Source: an uncultured Clostridia bacterium (lineage in GTDB: Bacteria; Bacillota; Clostridia; Christensenellales; DTU072). Taken from it: DNA of 30,602 bases. The stretch covers positions 1 to 30,602 of the forward strand of contig CALVOD010000003.1 of NCBI GenBank assembly GCA_944350065.1, read 5' to 3'. Shown here piece by piece: positions 1 to 10,382 of the stretch (within the stretch, counting starts at the first letter, position 1; every line of letters begins with the position of its first letter). The position numbers and the translations under genes were made by a program. The notes beneath the pieces are model-generated. The model had not been told where the DNA came from. It was given only the letters and a program-made list of their open reading frames with translations, and ran no database searches.

Positions 1-3000
1 TGCCGTCGTAATTCGCGCCGGGCAATATCGGGATATTCTTGATTACTATTATACCGTTGGTTTCGCCGTCGCCGTCGAACTCGCCGCCGTCGCTTATGTA
101 TCTGCCGCCGACGCCGTTTTCCGTTCCGTTATCCCCGAGCTTAGCGGCAAGCGCTTCGGGCAGTTTTATGGCGGAGCCCCAATACACATTATGCAGTTCG
201 AGTTCGCCGTAAGCGGAGAAGTTTATCTTTACGCGCTTATTGCGGTTGGCGCTCACGATGACGTACATAGCTTCCATAGCGGAGTTATACGCAGCCGGAT
301 CGTTATGGTCGAGCGTAGTCGCAGGCAGGCCGTCCTTGCTGAGCTCGTAGTCGCCGCCCGTCATGAATATATCGTTATTGTTATCGTCGAGAACGGTAAC
401 GCTCGTATATCTGTCGAAGCGCGGATTGAAATGGTTGAGATCGTCGGGATCGCCGGTATAGCCGGTATCGAGCATTATCTTTATGCGGCTTCCCACGCGC
501 GCGTCCGTAAGATTAATGGTACGCTGATTCGTATAAGCGTCTCCCTCGACAAGTCGCCAGCCGCCTTCCGCAGTATCGTCTTCGACGTAATACTTGAGAT
601 ACGGAAGCGCCGCCGTAAGTCCCGGAGCCGTTCCGGAAAGGCTGCTTATTTCGAGCGTCACTTTATATATCCTGATATACCTCGCGTAGACGACGTACGA
701 ACCGAGCATTCTCAACATCAACGTGCCCGTAGACGCGTTGTAATTGTAATAGATCGTCTCCGTTGTGTTCGAGCCGTCCGCATTCTGTATATAGTCCCCT
801 ACGTACGTTACGTTATCCACCGTTTCGTCACTCAGCCCGTCGTCGGAAGCGGTAAGATCGAGCGCCTGCCTGCCGCCCGCGCCGCCGTTATCCACGATAT
901 ACCAGCCCGCGAATTCGTAGCCGCTTATGACCGACGGCAACAGCGTTTGCACCGTGCCGTAATTGAAGCTGCCGTACGACAGGCTCGTAGTTTCGATCTT
1001 GGGTTCTACCGCGCCTTCGCCGTCTATGAACACATTCTCGTCTTCGATTGCCGTGGATTTAACGAGATTCAACGTCTCGACCTTCTGGTAAAGGGGACGG
1101 ATTATTATCGCGGGTATATCGACGCTACTTACGTAATTACCAGCCGTATCGTAAGTCGAAGCGTTATAGTAGAAGCCCGCGTCAACCGTTCCGTCATACT
1201 TCACGTACGCCGCATAAGTGGTTTCGAACAGGCAGCTTATCGGGAAGCTGAAACTGCTCCTCGTCACGAGGTTCGTGGGATCGGTTGGATCCGTATACGG
1301 GATATTCTGCCAGGAATACGAAGTACCGTCGAAAGCGTAATATTGCCAGGACAGGAACCTGTAAGTCGGCGATGAGGTTTCCCAATACAGCGAAATGCGG
1401 TTATCCGTCCAGGTATTGTACGGCGAACTCGCACCGGTTATTCCCGACGTCGCGATGGAATTGAGTTTACCGAGCATACTGAACGACTTGTCGGTATGGC
1501 CGTCTGCCGAGGTGAGCGCTCCCACGTTGTAGGAGCTCATATAATATTGCGGTACCGAGGAATTATACGTAGTTGCCGTCGCTACTACAGAGCCGGTATC
1601 GAGATATTCGTTCTCGTACTCGTACACGTTCTCCACGACCACGTTATAGACGGGAACGAATCTCGCCACGATATTCACTACGTATTCGGTCACCGCGGAA
1701 GCGCCGGAGCCCGTCTTTCTTTCCACGATATTCACGCCGTCAGACAATCCGTCCAAATCGTTGAGAACGAACATACCCGTAGTTGTGCCGGGATAATATT
1801 GTCCGAGCTGCGTGTAGCTATTTATTCCGTTGATGAAATATCCCACGAATTGGTAATATCTCGTCCAGTCGCCCTGCGAACCGATGGATTCGGCAATGTA
1901 GAACTGAACTTCGTCGTTATAATCGTAAACGCCGTCGGGCGAGCTGCCGGAAATTCTGTCGAATTCCAGTGAGTAAGCGGGTTCGGAACCGCTCTCGTCG
2001 GTTATCAAAGAAATACTGCTCGTCAATTTAATCAGCTTACGGAAACTTACTTTGATTATCGTATTTTCGGTTATTTCCTTAATCGTGAGAACGACTTTAG
2101 AGAATCTTCCTTCGAATGTGAGCAGATCGGACGCGTATACGACGTTTCCGTTCTCGTCGTAGTATGTCAGCGTTATATTGCCGCTCGAAGTATCGAATTC
2201 CTCGTAACGGTCTGTGAACTGTCTGTACCCGTTGGAATCGGGCGCGTCGAGCGAATAGAGATAAGCGACGTTTTCGAAGCGGTATCCGCTGTTGGGCGTC
2301 ATCGTTATCTGCACGTTGCTGCCCGCCGAAGTGATGAGGGAGTTGGCGTTGAGGCTCGTGACGGTAGCGTTATTGACCACATAGCTGAGCGAGCCGCCCG
2401 CGCTCGAGGTCGAAGACCCTATCGTCTCCATCGCAAGGCTGACGTAGAGGCTGTTATTGGCGTAAGAATAAACCGTCTTATCTTCCAATATGGTTTCGCC
2501 GTCGGTTCCGTAAGTCGCGTTTACCGTGCTCTGGGTTCCGCCGTCAGTTATTACGTTTTTATAAGTAAATCCCTGCGTCGCGTTATTGGAATAACGGTCT
2601 ACTCCGCGCAAATACAGCGTCGCGCCGCTTCTTACGTAGTAAACGAACACGGCGTCTTCGGAATTAGTATCGGAATCGGCGAGTATTTCGCGGTTACTCT
2701 GGAGATTGGGCAGAGGCACGCCGTTCGCCGCGGACGCCGCATAAACCGCTTCCGCCGTCATATCCGAATACAAACGGTACAACATATCGGAAGGATTGTA
2801 AGCGTTGAAGGAACCGGAATAATATTTGAATTCGGGGTGAATTTCCACCGCCACGCGGTATAATCTGAAGAAGACCGCGCGGAACTGTCTGGAGTTCTGC
2901 ACCGTGTATTCCATCACGAAACCGTCCGAAAGCAACGTAATACCGTTCACGCCGTCCTTTACGTAAACCCATTCGCCGTTCACGTATTCCTGGAAGCCTT

Positions 3001-6000
3001 CGAAGTGGTATTTATTCGTGCCGTAAGCGGTTATATTAGCGGTGAAACGCGCGCTCGTGCCGTACACGTGCGTGGAGCCGGCGGGCTTATTGTCGCCGTA
3101 AGAAACGCTGATATAAAATTCGCTGTCGTAAGCGTTGCCGGTGATTTCGGAGCCCTTGTTTCCGCCGTCGTCGGCTGTAACGAGGTAGTTGGCGACGGTG
3201 CTGTCGTATTCGTCCTGCTCTACCGCGTAATAAATTCTCAAAGTGCTCTTGTTTGCGTCTTCGAAATCCATATATTGCAGAATTGCTTCGGTAAGCAGAA
3301 TCTGTATGCGGTCGCCTTTAGCCGAATAAGTATTCGCGCCGGTGCCTACGGGAAGGCTGATGTTGTTCTTACCGTCGCCGTTCACGCCCACCGCGTTGCA
3401 CAGCCACACGCCGGTAATGCTGTAGCCTTCGGTAAGCGTCTGCCGTATCTCGGCTGCGATATTCGCGTCGTAAATCACCCTGTTGTTCTCAAGCTCCAGT
3501 CCGAGGTTGCCGTCCGCCGAATACCATACGCCTCCGCTCTGAACGGCCGCCACGTTATTCACGTAGAACACCACGTTGAAGAACTGCCGCTCGTACACGG
3601 GAGTGACGGTTATTTCGTTGCGGTTATTGACGAGAGCGGCGTTTACCAAGAGTTTGGTGCCGTCCGCGGCGTCGGTGGAATAACCGTAACGCGAACCGTA
3701 CTTCTTGCTCGTAACGCCCGCGGTCTGCCCGTTCACCGTGACGGAACTGAGATAATATCCGCTATCCGAAAGCATAGTCACGCTCAACGCGTCGTAATAG
3801 CTGAGCGTTGTAGCAGTGAAGTCGGTATAACTGCCGCCGGAACGCGTTTCGTAAGTTACTTTATATTGTCTTATCGCGTACGCGACGTAAACGGTGACGT
3901 TACCGGTCACGTTATCTATGGTATAAGTACGCACGCCGGAGCCGTCGTCCGCGTCGAGTCCCGATTCGCCCGAAACGAGCGTTACGGTATTATATCCGTC
4001 GTGATCCATGGTGATTGTGACGGAAGTGACGTAATAGCCTTCGGGAGGCGTCAATCTCAACGAAAGTTTATCGCTGTAACGCAAGCCGATATATTCTCCG
4101 TCGGGGTCCGGTCTTCCGATGACGGCGCCCGAAGACGTGTCGATACCGCCGGTATCGGAATAGAATTCTCTCTTGGTTTCACCGTATACGTTTTCGTTGA
4201 TAACGGCGCCCGCTACCGCGCGGAGCGTGAAGCTGTTGCCGTTGCCGTCTGTGATACCGTAGGTTCTGTTGTAATCGCCGCTGAAAATGACGTCGTAGCC
4301 CTTCCTTTCCACGGTGATGATCACGTTGACGTCGGCGCGCACGTTGGAAACGGTGTACGCCCTTCCCGCGGAAAGCAGCGTCAACGCTTCCTGCGACTCC
4401 TGAGCTATGCCGTTTCTGACGAATTCCACTTTGGTGATGACGTAACCGGTCTGAAGGGCGTTGCCTACGAGACTTATGGACGTGGAGCCGCCCCAAGACA
4501 CATTCTCGGGAGACGCGGTGGCTTTGCCGCCTTCGAAGTCCTCGATAGTTATGTTATAAGAATACACGGAGAAGGTGACTACCGCAGAAGCGTCGGAAAT
4601 GAGCGTGTAGGTGAAAGTGTTTTCGATACTTCCGTCGTAGACGTCGTAACCCGAGCTGTTGACTGTGAATTTACTTATGCCGAAACCGGCATCGCCGTAA
4701 GACGGCGTCGCCACGAAGACGAATCTCGTATTATAGGTGGCGGTTATCGCGCCTGTGAGCTTGTCTATCCATATCATACCGCTCGCGGTGCTTTGCTCCG
4801 AATAAACGTATTCGCCCGAAGCGGGAGGAGTTCCGTTCAGATCGATAACGGTGATGCCGCTCCTCCACACGAGGTTGCCGAGCTCGTCCCTTATGTAATA
4901 AGTTCCGCCCGCGTTGGCGGTATATTTGACGGAATAAACGAGAATTCTGTACTGAGTTTCGATGAGAACGTCGGACGAAATAATCGCCGAATAGTTATTC
5001 GCTCTGACAGCGGCGGAGCGGTCTTCGCCGTTGACGGTGAAAAGCGTACGCTCGTAACCGGTGCCGGGGTTGACGTTCACGGTATAGCTTAAACCGTACT
5101 CGTACTTACCGTTGTCGGTGATGACCTCGGCGGAAGTAGAGTAAGGATTGGTGAAGGTAACCGTCACGCCCGAAGAACACAGGAAGCTCGAGCCGAGGGA
5201 CTCGGTCGTCAGTCGGTCTTCGTAAGTATAGGTTCTGCGTTTGAATTCGACGTTGAGCGCCACGATATCGGAAGAAACGGATTGCAGGATATATGAGCCG
5301 CCGTCGGAATTGATTTCGGAAGTGAGGTTCAGTGTGGTATTCGCTCCGTCGCCGTAAACCACTTCGAAAAGCGAAATATAATAACCGCGCGCCGTACGCG
5401 GAGCGATCGTGACTTTGACGTTCGCGCCGTGGTTGATGCCGCCGTAAACGTTATTCGCGTCGGCGGTATAGCCGGTGAGCGTAACCGTACCGTAAGAAGT
5501 GGGCGCCGTGTCGTAGGCGGCGAAGTTAAGGCTCTTGTTGGAAGCGTTTACCGTAATCGAATATTCGTTGACGGCGTAAGTCACTCTTAAAGTGACGTTA
5601 CCCTCTATGACCGCCGCTTCGAAATAGACTTCGGAGAAATCGTTCACGTTGATCGAGGAATCGAACCAATCGTTATTGACTGCGCCGTTTATGCGGAGCT
5701 CGGAAAGGTGATAACCGCTTTCCGCGCTCATCTTGACCCACAGCGTGTCTCCCGCGCCGAAAGTGATGCTTCTCGCGTCGACGTACGCGGTGGAAGTGCC
5801 GTCCGTAGCGACTCTCTTGACGTAAGTAACGCCGCCCACGGAGCCCGCTACCGTAACGGTGTAGGCGTTGGGGGTGAAATTGATAACGATATCTGTATCG
5901 CCCGTAATTTCCGTAGACAGGATACCGGACACGAAGTTATTGGTTTCCGGATCGATGACTGCGCTCATCAGGGAAGAAGCCGCTATGCCGAGACCGTTCA

Positions 6001-9000
6001 CGCTCACGGCGCCGATATAATGTCCGGCGTCGGAGGCAAGGTCGAGGCTGAAGACGGTGCCGTATTCTATCGTAAGTATCTCGCCGGAATACGCGCCGGT
6101 TACGGTACCGTTACCGGCGTATTCGACGTATACCTCGTATTTAATCGGGGTGAAAGAGGCTTCGACGGTGACGTCGCCCGTAACGTATTCCGCGGGAACG
6201 CTGTAATCCACGACGCCGCCCGCGCCGGGGGTATAAGCGGGATGGCGGACCGTGCCGTCGATGACGAGCGAGAACGAAGTAAGCTCGTAGCCCGTCGCGG
6301 GAATGAACCGGATATCGAAAGACGTTCCCTCCGTCACGCTCTTGACGTTGGTGTTGACTATACCGTGCGTGACGCCGCTGACCGTAACGGAAAATTCTTT
6401 CTCCTCGAAAATCGCGTACGCCGAGGTGTCGGAGGTTACCGTGACTGTATATTTACCGTCGGTAAGGCTTACTTCTTTACCGTTCACTATGAACGCTTTG
6501 AGAACGTAGCCGGGGTTGGGAGTCGCCGTGAAAGTGACTTCGGTGCCTTCGTTTACCGGTCCGGTCACGGTGGAAGTAAGCGTGCCCTCGCCCACGTGCG
6601 AAACGCTGACGGAATAACCGGAGCCCGCGGGAGAATCGAGTCTCACGAAGACGTCTATTTCGGTATCGATATCGGAAATGCTGAGCGTATCGGAAGAAAC
6701 GAGCGCGTACTGCCCTCTAGAATCGGAAGGAGTGAACGCGCCGGTTACGGCTTCGTAATAATACGCCGTGCCCTCTCTGTTGACAATTTTCACGCCGTCG
6801 GCGGAAACGGTTTTTCCTGCGAGCGTGAACTGCAGGTTGAGGGTGCTGCCGAAGACGACGGTTCCGTTATAGGTGAGGAGTTTGCCGTCCGCGGAAGAAT
6901 CGCACACCACGTCGAAGCCGTCTATTTTCATTGCAACGCCGCTTGCCGCGCCGAGCAGATAAACGGTGTAATCGAGATTGATATATGTGAACGTGACGGT
7001 GACCTCGTAGTCTTTGGAGAGGTTGTCTATCCTGAACGTGTGCGAAGTCGCGCGGAAGCCCACCGTTTCGGTAACGGTCGCGTTGTCTGCAACCGATCTC
7101 AGCGAAACCCCGTTCACGTAATAGCCTTCGGGGGCGGTGACGGTGAATTCCGCGCTGCTGCCCGTGGAAATATCCGCAAACGTGCGTCCCTGCGTGCCGT
7201 AGGAATACGAAACGCCGTTATAAGAGATTGTCGCGCCGTTGTTGTCGGCTCCGGTATTGCTGAGGAAGGTGACGATATGAGTGGATCTTTCGAAGTGGAA
7301 GGTGACGTCGTAATCTTTCTTTACGGAGGTAACCGTGTACACTCTCGAATGGTTCATATCGCTGTAAACCATCTTTTCGCCGTTGACGGTGACTGCGGAA
7401 ACGTAATATTCGGTGACGGTATCCGCAACGATATTGACGGTGGCGCCGTAATCCACGACGGAGCTTGCGGTGACGTTACCCACTCCGGAGACCGCGGTGT
7501 CGATATAGTAATAAATAGGCGCTATGTCGAGTTCGAAAACGATATCGCGGTAAATGCCGTCCACCATAAGGGTAAGGGAGGTGACGCGCGAATCGTAAGC
7601 GCCCTCCTCCGCTTCCTCGCCGTTGACGAGGATATCCGTGACGACGTAGTCGCCTGAGGTGAAACAAGGATCCACTATCGTGCCGTTGGCACGCAAAGCG
7701 CGGATATAATATCCTTCGTCCGCGGATACGTAGAATACGGGACTTTCGCCGCCGTTATACTGCGTTACGGAAGCGGCGGCTTCCATTGAGCCGTGCTCGA
7801 GCGAAGACGAAGACGGCAGCGTGACGGTATAAGTGGTTTCGTTGTAGACCACGGTAACCACCGCGTCCGCGGCGATACGGTCTATAACGAGAGCGTAGTA
7901 GACCGCGCCTTGCGGGACGGCGCACTGCTCTCCGTTCACGTTGACGGAAATGATATAGTAATTCTCCGGCGCGGAAATCTCGAGATTCACGCTCACGCCG
8001 TCGTCGACGCGGAAGTCGAAGTTGACTTCGGACGAAGTCTGTTTAAGGCTTTCGCTCGCGCCCGCCACGTTATACGTAATCGAGCCCGAAGCGAGCGAGG
8101 AGCCGTTGACAACCGCTATTTCGTACTGCGAGAGCGAATACGTGACGTGCAGATAATAGTCGGTAGTAAGCACCGCGGGCAAGGTTATTTCGTAATAACC
8201 GCCCATATCCGCGAGTTCTCCGAGCCTTTCCTCGCCGTTGAGTTTGACGCTCGTCACCCCGTAATCCTTGCCGGGACGGATGCGAATGACGAAATCCTCG
8301 GTAACGGGCATAAGCACTTCGCCCGCAACGGCTTTTTCTTCGTATTCGTCGTACTGCTCGTTATACGCAAGATAGTACACGTTGCCCGAACCTTCGATGT
8401 TTACGAGCAATTTGCGCGTATTGACTTCGAAAACGGGAATTATGTAAGCTATTTCTCTGTCGATTTTGTAATTTCTGTCGATGACGTAATCGGTGGGTTG
8501 CATCGCCTCGTCGGCAAGGTACCAACCTTTGAAGGTGTAATTCTCGCGAACGGGAGAGGTCTCGGGGAAAGTCCCGGAAATGGCGCCCGCGAGGCTGTCC
8601 TGATAATAAACCTCGAGCACCCTGCCGCCCAATTCCTCGTCATAGCCCGCGGAAGGATCGGTGAAGGAAGCGTCTTCGTTGTCGCCTTTAAGGAATACGG
8701 CGAGGAAAACGCATTTCTCCCAGTACGCCACGAGCTCGGTAGGACGGGTGAAAACGGTGGAATTATCCACGATGGCGGGAGTGCCGTCGGGGTTGTAAGG
8801 ATTGTCGGCGTCGTACCAGCCCTTGAATTCGTAACCGGTGGCGACGAGCTTAGTCAAATCCTCAACGTCGAATTCCTCCCCTATCGGAGTGCCGTAAGGG
8901 AGATTGATCGGCGAGAATACGGAAGCCGACATGCTCGAGAAGGAAATTTCGCTCTCCTCGTACACGAAATCGGCTTTGATATAAATTTCGTTGACGTTTG

Positions 9001-10123
9001 CGTACAGGTCGTTGTCTTCGGGGGGCGTGAAGGAAAGAACGTACTCCTCGCTCGTTCCGGTCTGGGACGTTCTGAACGTAACGTAATTGTCCTCGGCGAG
9101 ATCCACCGAAACTTCGTCGTTCTTGATCTCTATCGACATCCATTCGCCGGAGACGTTGCGGACCTGCCAGCCCACGAAATCCATTCCCGCGTTCGCGGTG
9201 ATACGGAGCACGGCTTCGGCGCCCTTGGGATAATACGCCATAAGATCTTCTATCTTACCGAGAGGCTCGCCCTCTCTGTCGGTAGTGAATTCGACGAAAA
9301 GGTCGGCGGCGTTCTTCTCGAAAATGGGATAAATATTAGTGTCCTTGGTGATGCTCGTGTAATCGGTGTCCCAGCCTACGAACGTGTAGCCGTAAAGCTG
9401 CATGTTGTGTTCGTCGGGGCGCGGGACGCGCGTGGGAGATTGTCCGTAAGGTACTATCTCCTCTCTCGCGGTGGTGCCGTCGGGGTAATAGAACACGACG
9501 GTGTAATTCATCTTGCGGAAAACCGCTATGAGTTTGGTGGATTTGCTTATTTTGGTATCCATACGGCTCGCGCTGCTGTAACCGTCGCTCCAGCCGTCGA
9601 AATAATATCCTTCGTTGGGTATCGCCTCCACTCTCGTGGCGTCGGCGCCCGCGGTGACGTGCTGTAAAGTTTCGCCGTCGATACGGCCGCCCGTGCTGGG
9701 AACGTATTCGACCGTGAGGGTGGTGGGGACTACGTTGTAGGTTACCGTCTGCTTGAAACCGCCGAAATCGAGAACGACGTTCTCCACGGCGCCCTCGACG
9801 GAAGTGTCGAGACCTTCGATGACGAGCTCGGAGAGCGCGACCTTCTCCGAAGAACCGTCGCTATACTTAACGGTAACGAAGACCTGCGTGAGGTCCGCGT
9901 TGACGCTTATCTGACCTTCGTTGTCGAGAACTATGGCTTCCACGTCGGGACGGCGGTAACCGCCTGTCGCCCTGTCGGCGCCCTCGTGACCTTCAACCAT
10001 GCCCGGCAGAATAGCCGCCGCCAGAGCGATGGATACGACAGCTACCGCGAAAACGACTATAAGGCTTATGCCGAGAATACTTTTTCGCGTATAATGCTTA
10101 CCCGGAATTCTGTATTTTGCCAT
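1..10123 (-). CDS. Giant membrane-anchored InlB-type repeat surface protein (partial, C-terminus outside window)
   Basis: One reading frame runs without a stop from an ATG at 10123 to the window edge, giving 3374 complete codons. An AGGAG sits about 10 bases before the ATG. Residues about 14-40 form one hydrophobic segment after a basic start, so the chain is probably exported and anchored by its N-terminus. Residues about 120-560 hold Listeria-Bacteroides (InlB B-type) repeats with the typical F.GW motif (GWSDG, GWDTD, GWQVRN, GWYDAD, GWYLAD). Residues about 600-2640 hold some 18 divergent InlB-like units, each with a GYY...V.VNG signature. A further GWYIVD unit lies near residue 3080. I see no catalytic motif. 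Such proteins are usually adhesins or other surface structures; that role is inferred from family only. The C-terminal anchor, if any, lies outside. It has its own candidate promoter and follows the GlmM-GlmU fusion. Long plus-strand ORFs here are in-phase antisense shadows. Confidence 0.92.
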   Translation of the reverse strand, partial: MAKYRIPGKHYTRKSILGISLIVVFAVAVVSIALAAAILPGMVEGHEGADRATGGYRRPDVEAIVLDNEGQISVNADLTQVFVTVKYSDGSSEKVALSELVIEGLDTSVEGAVENVVLDFGGFKQTVTYNVVPTTLTVEYVPSTGGRIDGETLQHVTAGADATRVEAIPNEGYYFDGWSDGYSSASRMDTKISKSTKLIAVFRKMNYTVVFYYPDGTTAREEIVPYGQSPTRVPRPDEHNMQLYGYTFVGWDTDYTSITKDTNIYPIFEKNAADLFVEFTTDREGEPLGKIEDLMAYYPKGAEAVLRITANAGMDFVGWQVRNVSGEWMSIEIKNDEVSVDLAEDNYVTFRTSQTGTSEEYVLSFTPPEDNDLYANVNEIYIKADFVYEESEISFSSMSASVFSPINLPYGTPIGEEFDVEDLTKLVATGYEFKGWYDADNPYNPDGTPAIVDNSTVFTRPTELVAYWEKCVFLAVFLKGDNEDASFTDPSAGYDEELGGRVLEVYYQDSLAGAISGTFPETSPVRENYTFKGWYLADEAMQPTDYVIDRNYKIDREIAYIIPVFEVNTRKLLVNIEGSGNVYYLAYNEQYDEYEEKAVAGEVLMPVTEDFVIRIRPGKDYGVTSVKLNGEERLGELADMGGYYEITLPAVLTTDYYLHVTYSLSQYEIAVVNGSSLASGSITYNVAGASESLKQTSSEVNFDFRVDDGVSVNLEISAPENYYIISVNVNGEQCAVPQGAVYYALVIDRIAADAVVTVVYNETTYTVTLPSSSSLEHGSMEAAASVTQYNGGESPVFYVSADEGYYIRALRANGTIVDPCFTSGDYVVTDILVNGEEAEEGAYDSRVTSLTLMVDGIYRDIVFELDIAPIYYYIDTAVSGVGNVTASSVVDYGATVNIVADTVTEYYVSAVTVNGEKMVYSDMNHSRVYTVTSVKKDYDVTFHFERSTHIVTFLSNTGADNNGATISYNGVSYSYGTQGRTFADISTGSSAEFTVTAPEGYYVNGVSLRSVADNATVTETVGFRATSHTFRIDNLSKDYEVTVTFTYINLDYTVYLLGAASGVAMKIDGFDVVCDSSADGKLLTYNGTVVFGSTLNLQFTLAGKTVSADGVKIVNREGTAYYYEAVTGAFTPSDSRGQYALVSSDTLSISDIDTEIDVFVRLDSPAGSGYSVSVSHVGEGTLTSTVTGPVNEGTEVTFTATPNPGYVLKAFIVNGKEVSLTDGKYTVTVTSDTSAYAIFEEKEFSVTVSGVTHGIVNTNVKSVTEGTSFDIRFIPATGYELTSFSLVIDGTVRHPAYTPGAGGVVDYSVPAEYVTGDVTVEASFTPIKYEVYVEYAGNGTVTGAYSGEILTIEYGTVFSLDLASDAGHYIGAVSVNGLGIAASSLMSAVIDPETNNFVSGILSTEITGDTDIVINFTPNAYTVTVAGSVGGVTYVKRVATDGTSTAYVDARSITFGAGDTLWVKMSAESGYHLSELRINGAVNNDWFDSSINVNDFSEVYFEAAVIEGNVTLRVTYAVNEYSITVNASNKSLNFAAYDTAPTSYGTVTLTGYTADANNVYGGINHGANVKVTIAPRTARGYYISLFEVVYGDGANTTLNLTSEINSDGGSYILQSVSSDIVALNVEFKRRTYTYEDRLTTESLGSSFLCSSGVTVTFTNPYSTSAEVITDNGKYEYGLSYTVNVNPGTGYERTLFTVNGEDRSAAVRANNYSAIISSDVLIETQYRILVYSVKYTANAGGTYYIRDELGNLVWRSGITVIDLNGTPPASGEYVYSEQSTASGMIWIDKLTGAITATYNTRFVFVATPSYGDAGFGISKFTVNSSGYDVYDGSIENTFTYTLISDASAVVTFSVYSYNITIEDFEGGKATASPENVSWGGSTSISLVGNALQTGYVITKVEFVRNGIAQESQEALTLLSAGRAYTVSNVRADVNVIITVERKGYDVIFSGDYNRTYGITDGNGNSFTLRAVAGAVINENVYGETKREFYSDTGGIDTSSGAVIGRPDPDGEYIGLRYSDKLSLRLTPPEGYYVTSVTITMDHDGYNTVTLVSGESGLDADDGSGVRTYTIDNVTGNVTVYVAYAIRQYKVTYETRSGGSYTDFTATTLSYYDALSVTMLSDSGYYLSSVTVNGQTAGVTSKKYGSRYGYSTDAADGTKLLVNAALVNNRNEITVTPVYERQFFNVVFYVNNVAAVQSGGVWYSADGNLGLELENNRVIYDANIAAEIRQTLTEGYSITGVWLCNAVGVNGDGKNNISLPVGTGANTYSAKGDRIQILLTEAILQYMDFEDANKSTLRIYYAVEQDEYDSTVANYLVTADDGGNKGSEITGNAYDSEFYISVSYGDNKPAGSTHVYGTSARFTANITAYGTNKYHFEGFQEYVNGEWVYVKDGVNGITLLSDGFVMEYTVQNSRQFRAVFFRLYRVAVEIHPEFKYYSGSFNAYNPSDMLYRLYSDMTAEAVYAASAANGVPLPNLQSNREILADSDTNSEDAVFVYYVRSGATLYLRGVDRYSNNATQGFTYKNVITDGGTQSTVNATYGTDGETILEDKTVYSYANNSLYVSLAMETIGSSTSSAGGSLSYVVNNATVTSLNANSLITSAGSNVQITMTPNSGYRFENVAYLYSLDAPDSNGYRQFTDRYEEFDTSSGNITLTYYDENGNVVYASDLLTFEGRFSKVVLTIKEITENTIIKVSFRKLIKLTSSISLITDESGSEPAYSLEFDRISGSSPDGVYDYNDEVQFYIAESIGSQGDWTRYYQFVGYFINGINSYTQLGQYYPGTTTGMFVLNDLDGLSDGVNIVERKTGSGASAVTEYVVNIVARFVPVYNVVVENVYEYENEYLDTGSVVATATTYNSSVPQYYMSSYNVGALTSADGHTDKSFSMLGKLNSIATSGITGASSPYNTWTDNRISLYWETSSPTYRFLSWQYYAFDGTSYSWQNIPYTDPTDPTNLVTRSSFSFPISCLFETTYAAYVKYDGTVDAGFYYNASTYDTAGNYVSSVDIPAIIIRPLYQKVETLNLVKSTAIEDENVFIDGEGAVEPKIETTSLSYGSFNYGTVQTLLPSVISGYEFAGWYIVDNGGAGGRQALDLTASDDGLSDETVDNVTYVGDYIQNADGSNTTETIYYNYNASTGTLMLRMLGSYVVYARYIRIYKVTLEISSLSGTAPGLTAALPYLKYYVEDDTAEGGWRLVEGDAYTNQRTINLTDARVGSRIKIMLDTGYTGDPDDLNHFNPRFDRYTSVTVLDDNNNDIFMTGGDYELSKDGLPATTLDHNDPAAYNSAMEAMYVIVSANRNKRVKINFSAYGELELHNVYWGSAIKLPEALAAKLGDNGTENGVGGRYISDGGEFDGDGETNGIIVIKNIPILPGANYDG
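2270..8290 (-). repeat. Protein-level tandem array of divergent InlB B-like repeats
   Basis: Within the giant gene, roughly residues 610-2620 repeat a unit of about 70-130 residues. The unit signature is a small/Gly-Tyr-Tyr, a hydrophobic residue, two or three variable residues, then V.VNG; examples are DEGYYIRALRANG, PEGYYVNGVSL, DAGHYIGAVSVNG, ESGYHLSELRING, GTGYERTLFTVNG and DSGYYLSSVTVNG. A tail of the kind V.ITF/VTFTY precedes the next unit. The units are diverged at the DNA level, so this is an old array. The closest named family I know is the divergent InlB B-repeat domain. Confidence 0.8.
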
Positions 10124-10178
10124 AGAACGGAAACTCCTTGTCGCGCGTGAGTTACCGAGCGTACGCGTCGGTGCTTAA

Positions 10179-10208
10179 ATTATATATAATAAATAATAGC
10201 CGACGCAA
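10179..10208 (-). promoter_or_regulatory. Candidate promoter of the giant surface-protein gene
   Basis: On the minus strand a perfect TATAAT (10184-10179) is preceded, after 18 bases, by TTGCGT (10208-10203). It would start transcription near 10172 and give a leader of about 50 bases before the ATG at 10123. The -10 box is perfect, the -35 box is only half-matched. Confidence 0.5.
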
Positions 10209-10273
10209 TAGATTCGCGTATATTTTGCGATACTTTTACCGTGCGGGCGCATGCGGACGTCCGCGTTTTGCGG

Positions 10274-10297
10274 AAACGGGCGCGACTCGCGCGCCCG
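10274..10297 (-). terminator. Possible weak terminator after the GlmM-GlmU fusion gene
   Basis: A perfect 8-base-pair stem (CGGGCGCG / CGCGCCCG, loop of five) lies about 90 bases after the stop of the fusion gene, followed on the minus strand by only TTT. The rest of the 10124-10382 gap holds a smaller hairpin near 10348-10364 and a 12-base palindrome GCGGACGTCCGC near 10254-10265. The stem is strong but the U-tract is short, so termination is uncertain. Confidence 0.35.
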
Positions 10298-10382
10298 AAG
10301 CAGAAAATTTCAGTATATATTTGTTCCGTTTGACCCGATACCCTGCCGCCGCCGTAAGACGGCGCGAAGCGTGCGCCCGTTT

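Noticed and set aside
191..9667. Several long plus-strand reading frames (394, 158, 695, 649 and 624 codons) opposite the giant gene
   Set aside because: All share codon boundaries with the minus-strand gene, have no ribosome sites and have His/Arg/Val-rich low-quality translations; they arise because the real gene avoids codons whose complements are stops.
10254..10265. Palindrome GCGGACGTCCGC as an operator
   Set aside because: It is 12 bases in a CG-rich gap, far upstream of the candidate promoter and with no second copy seen; too weak to call.
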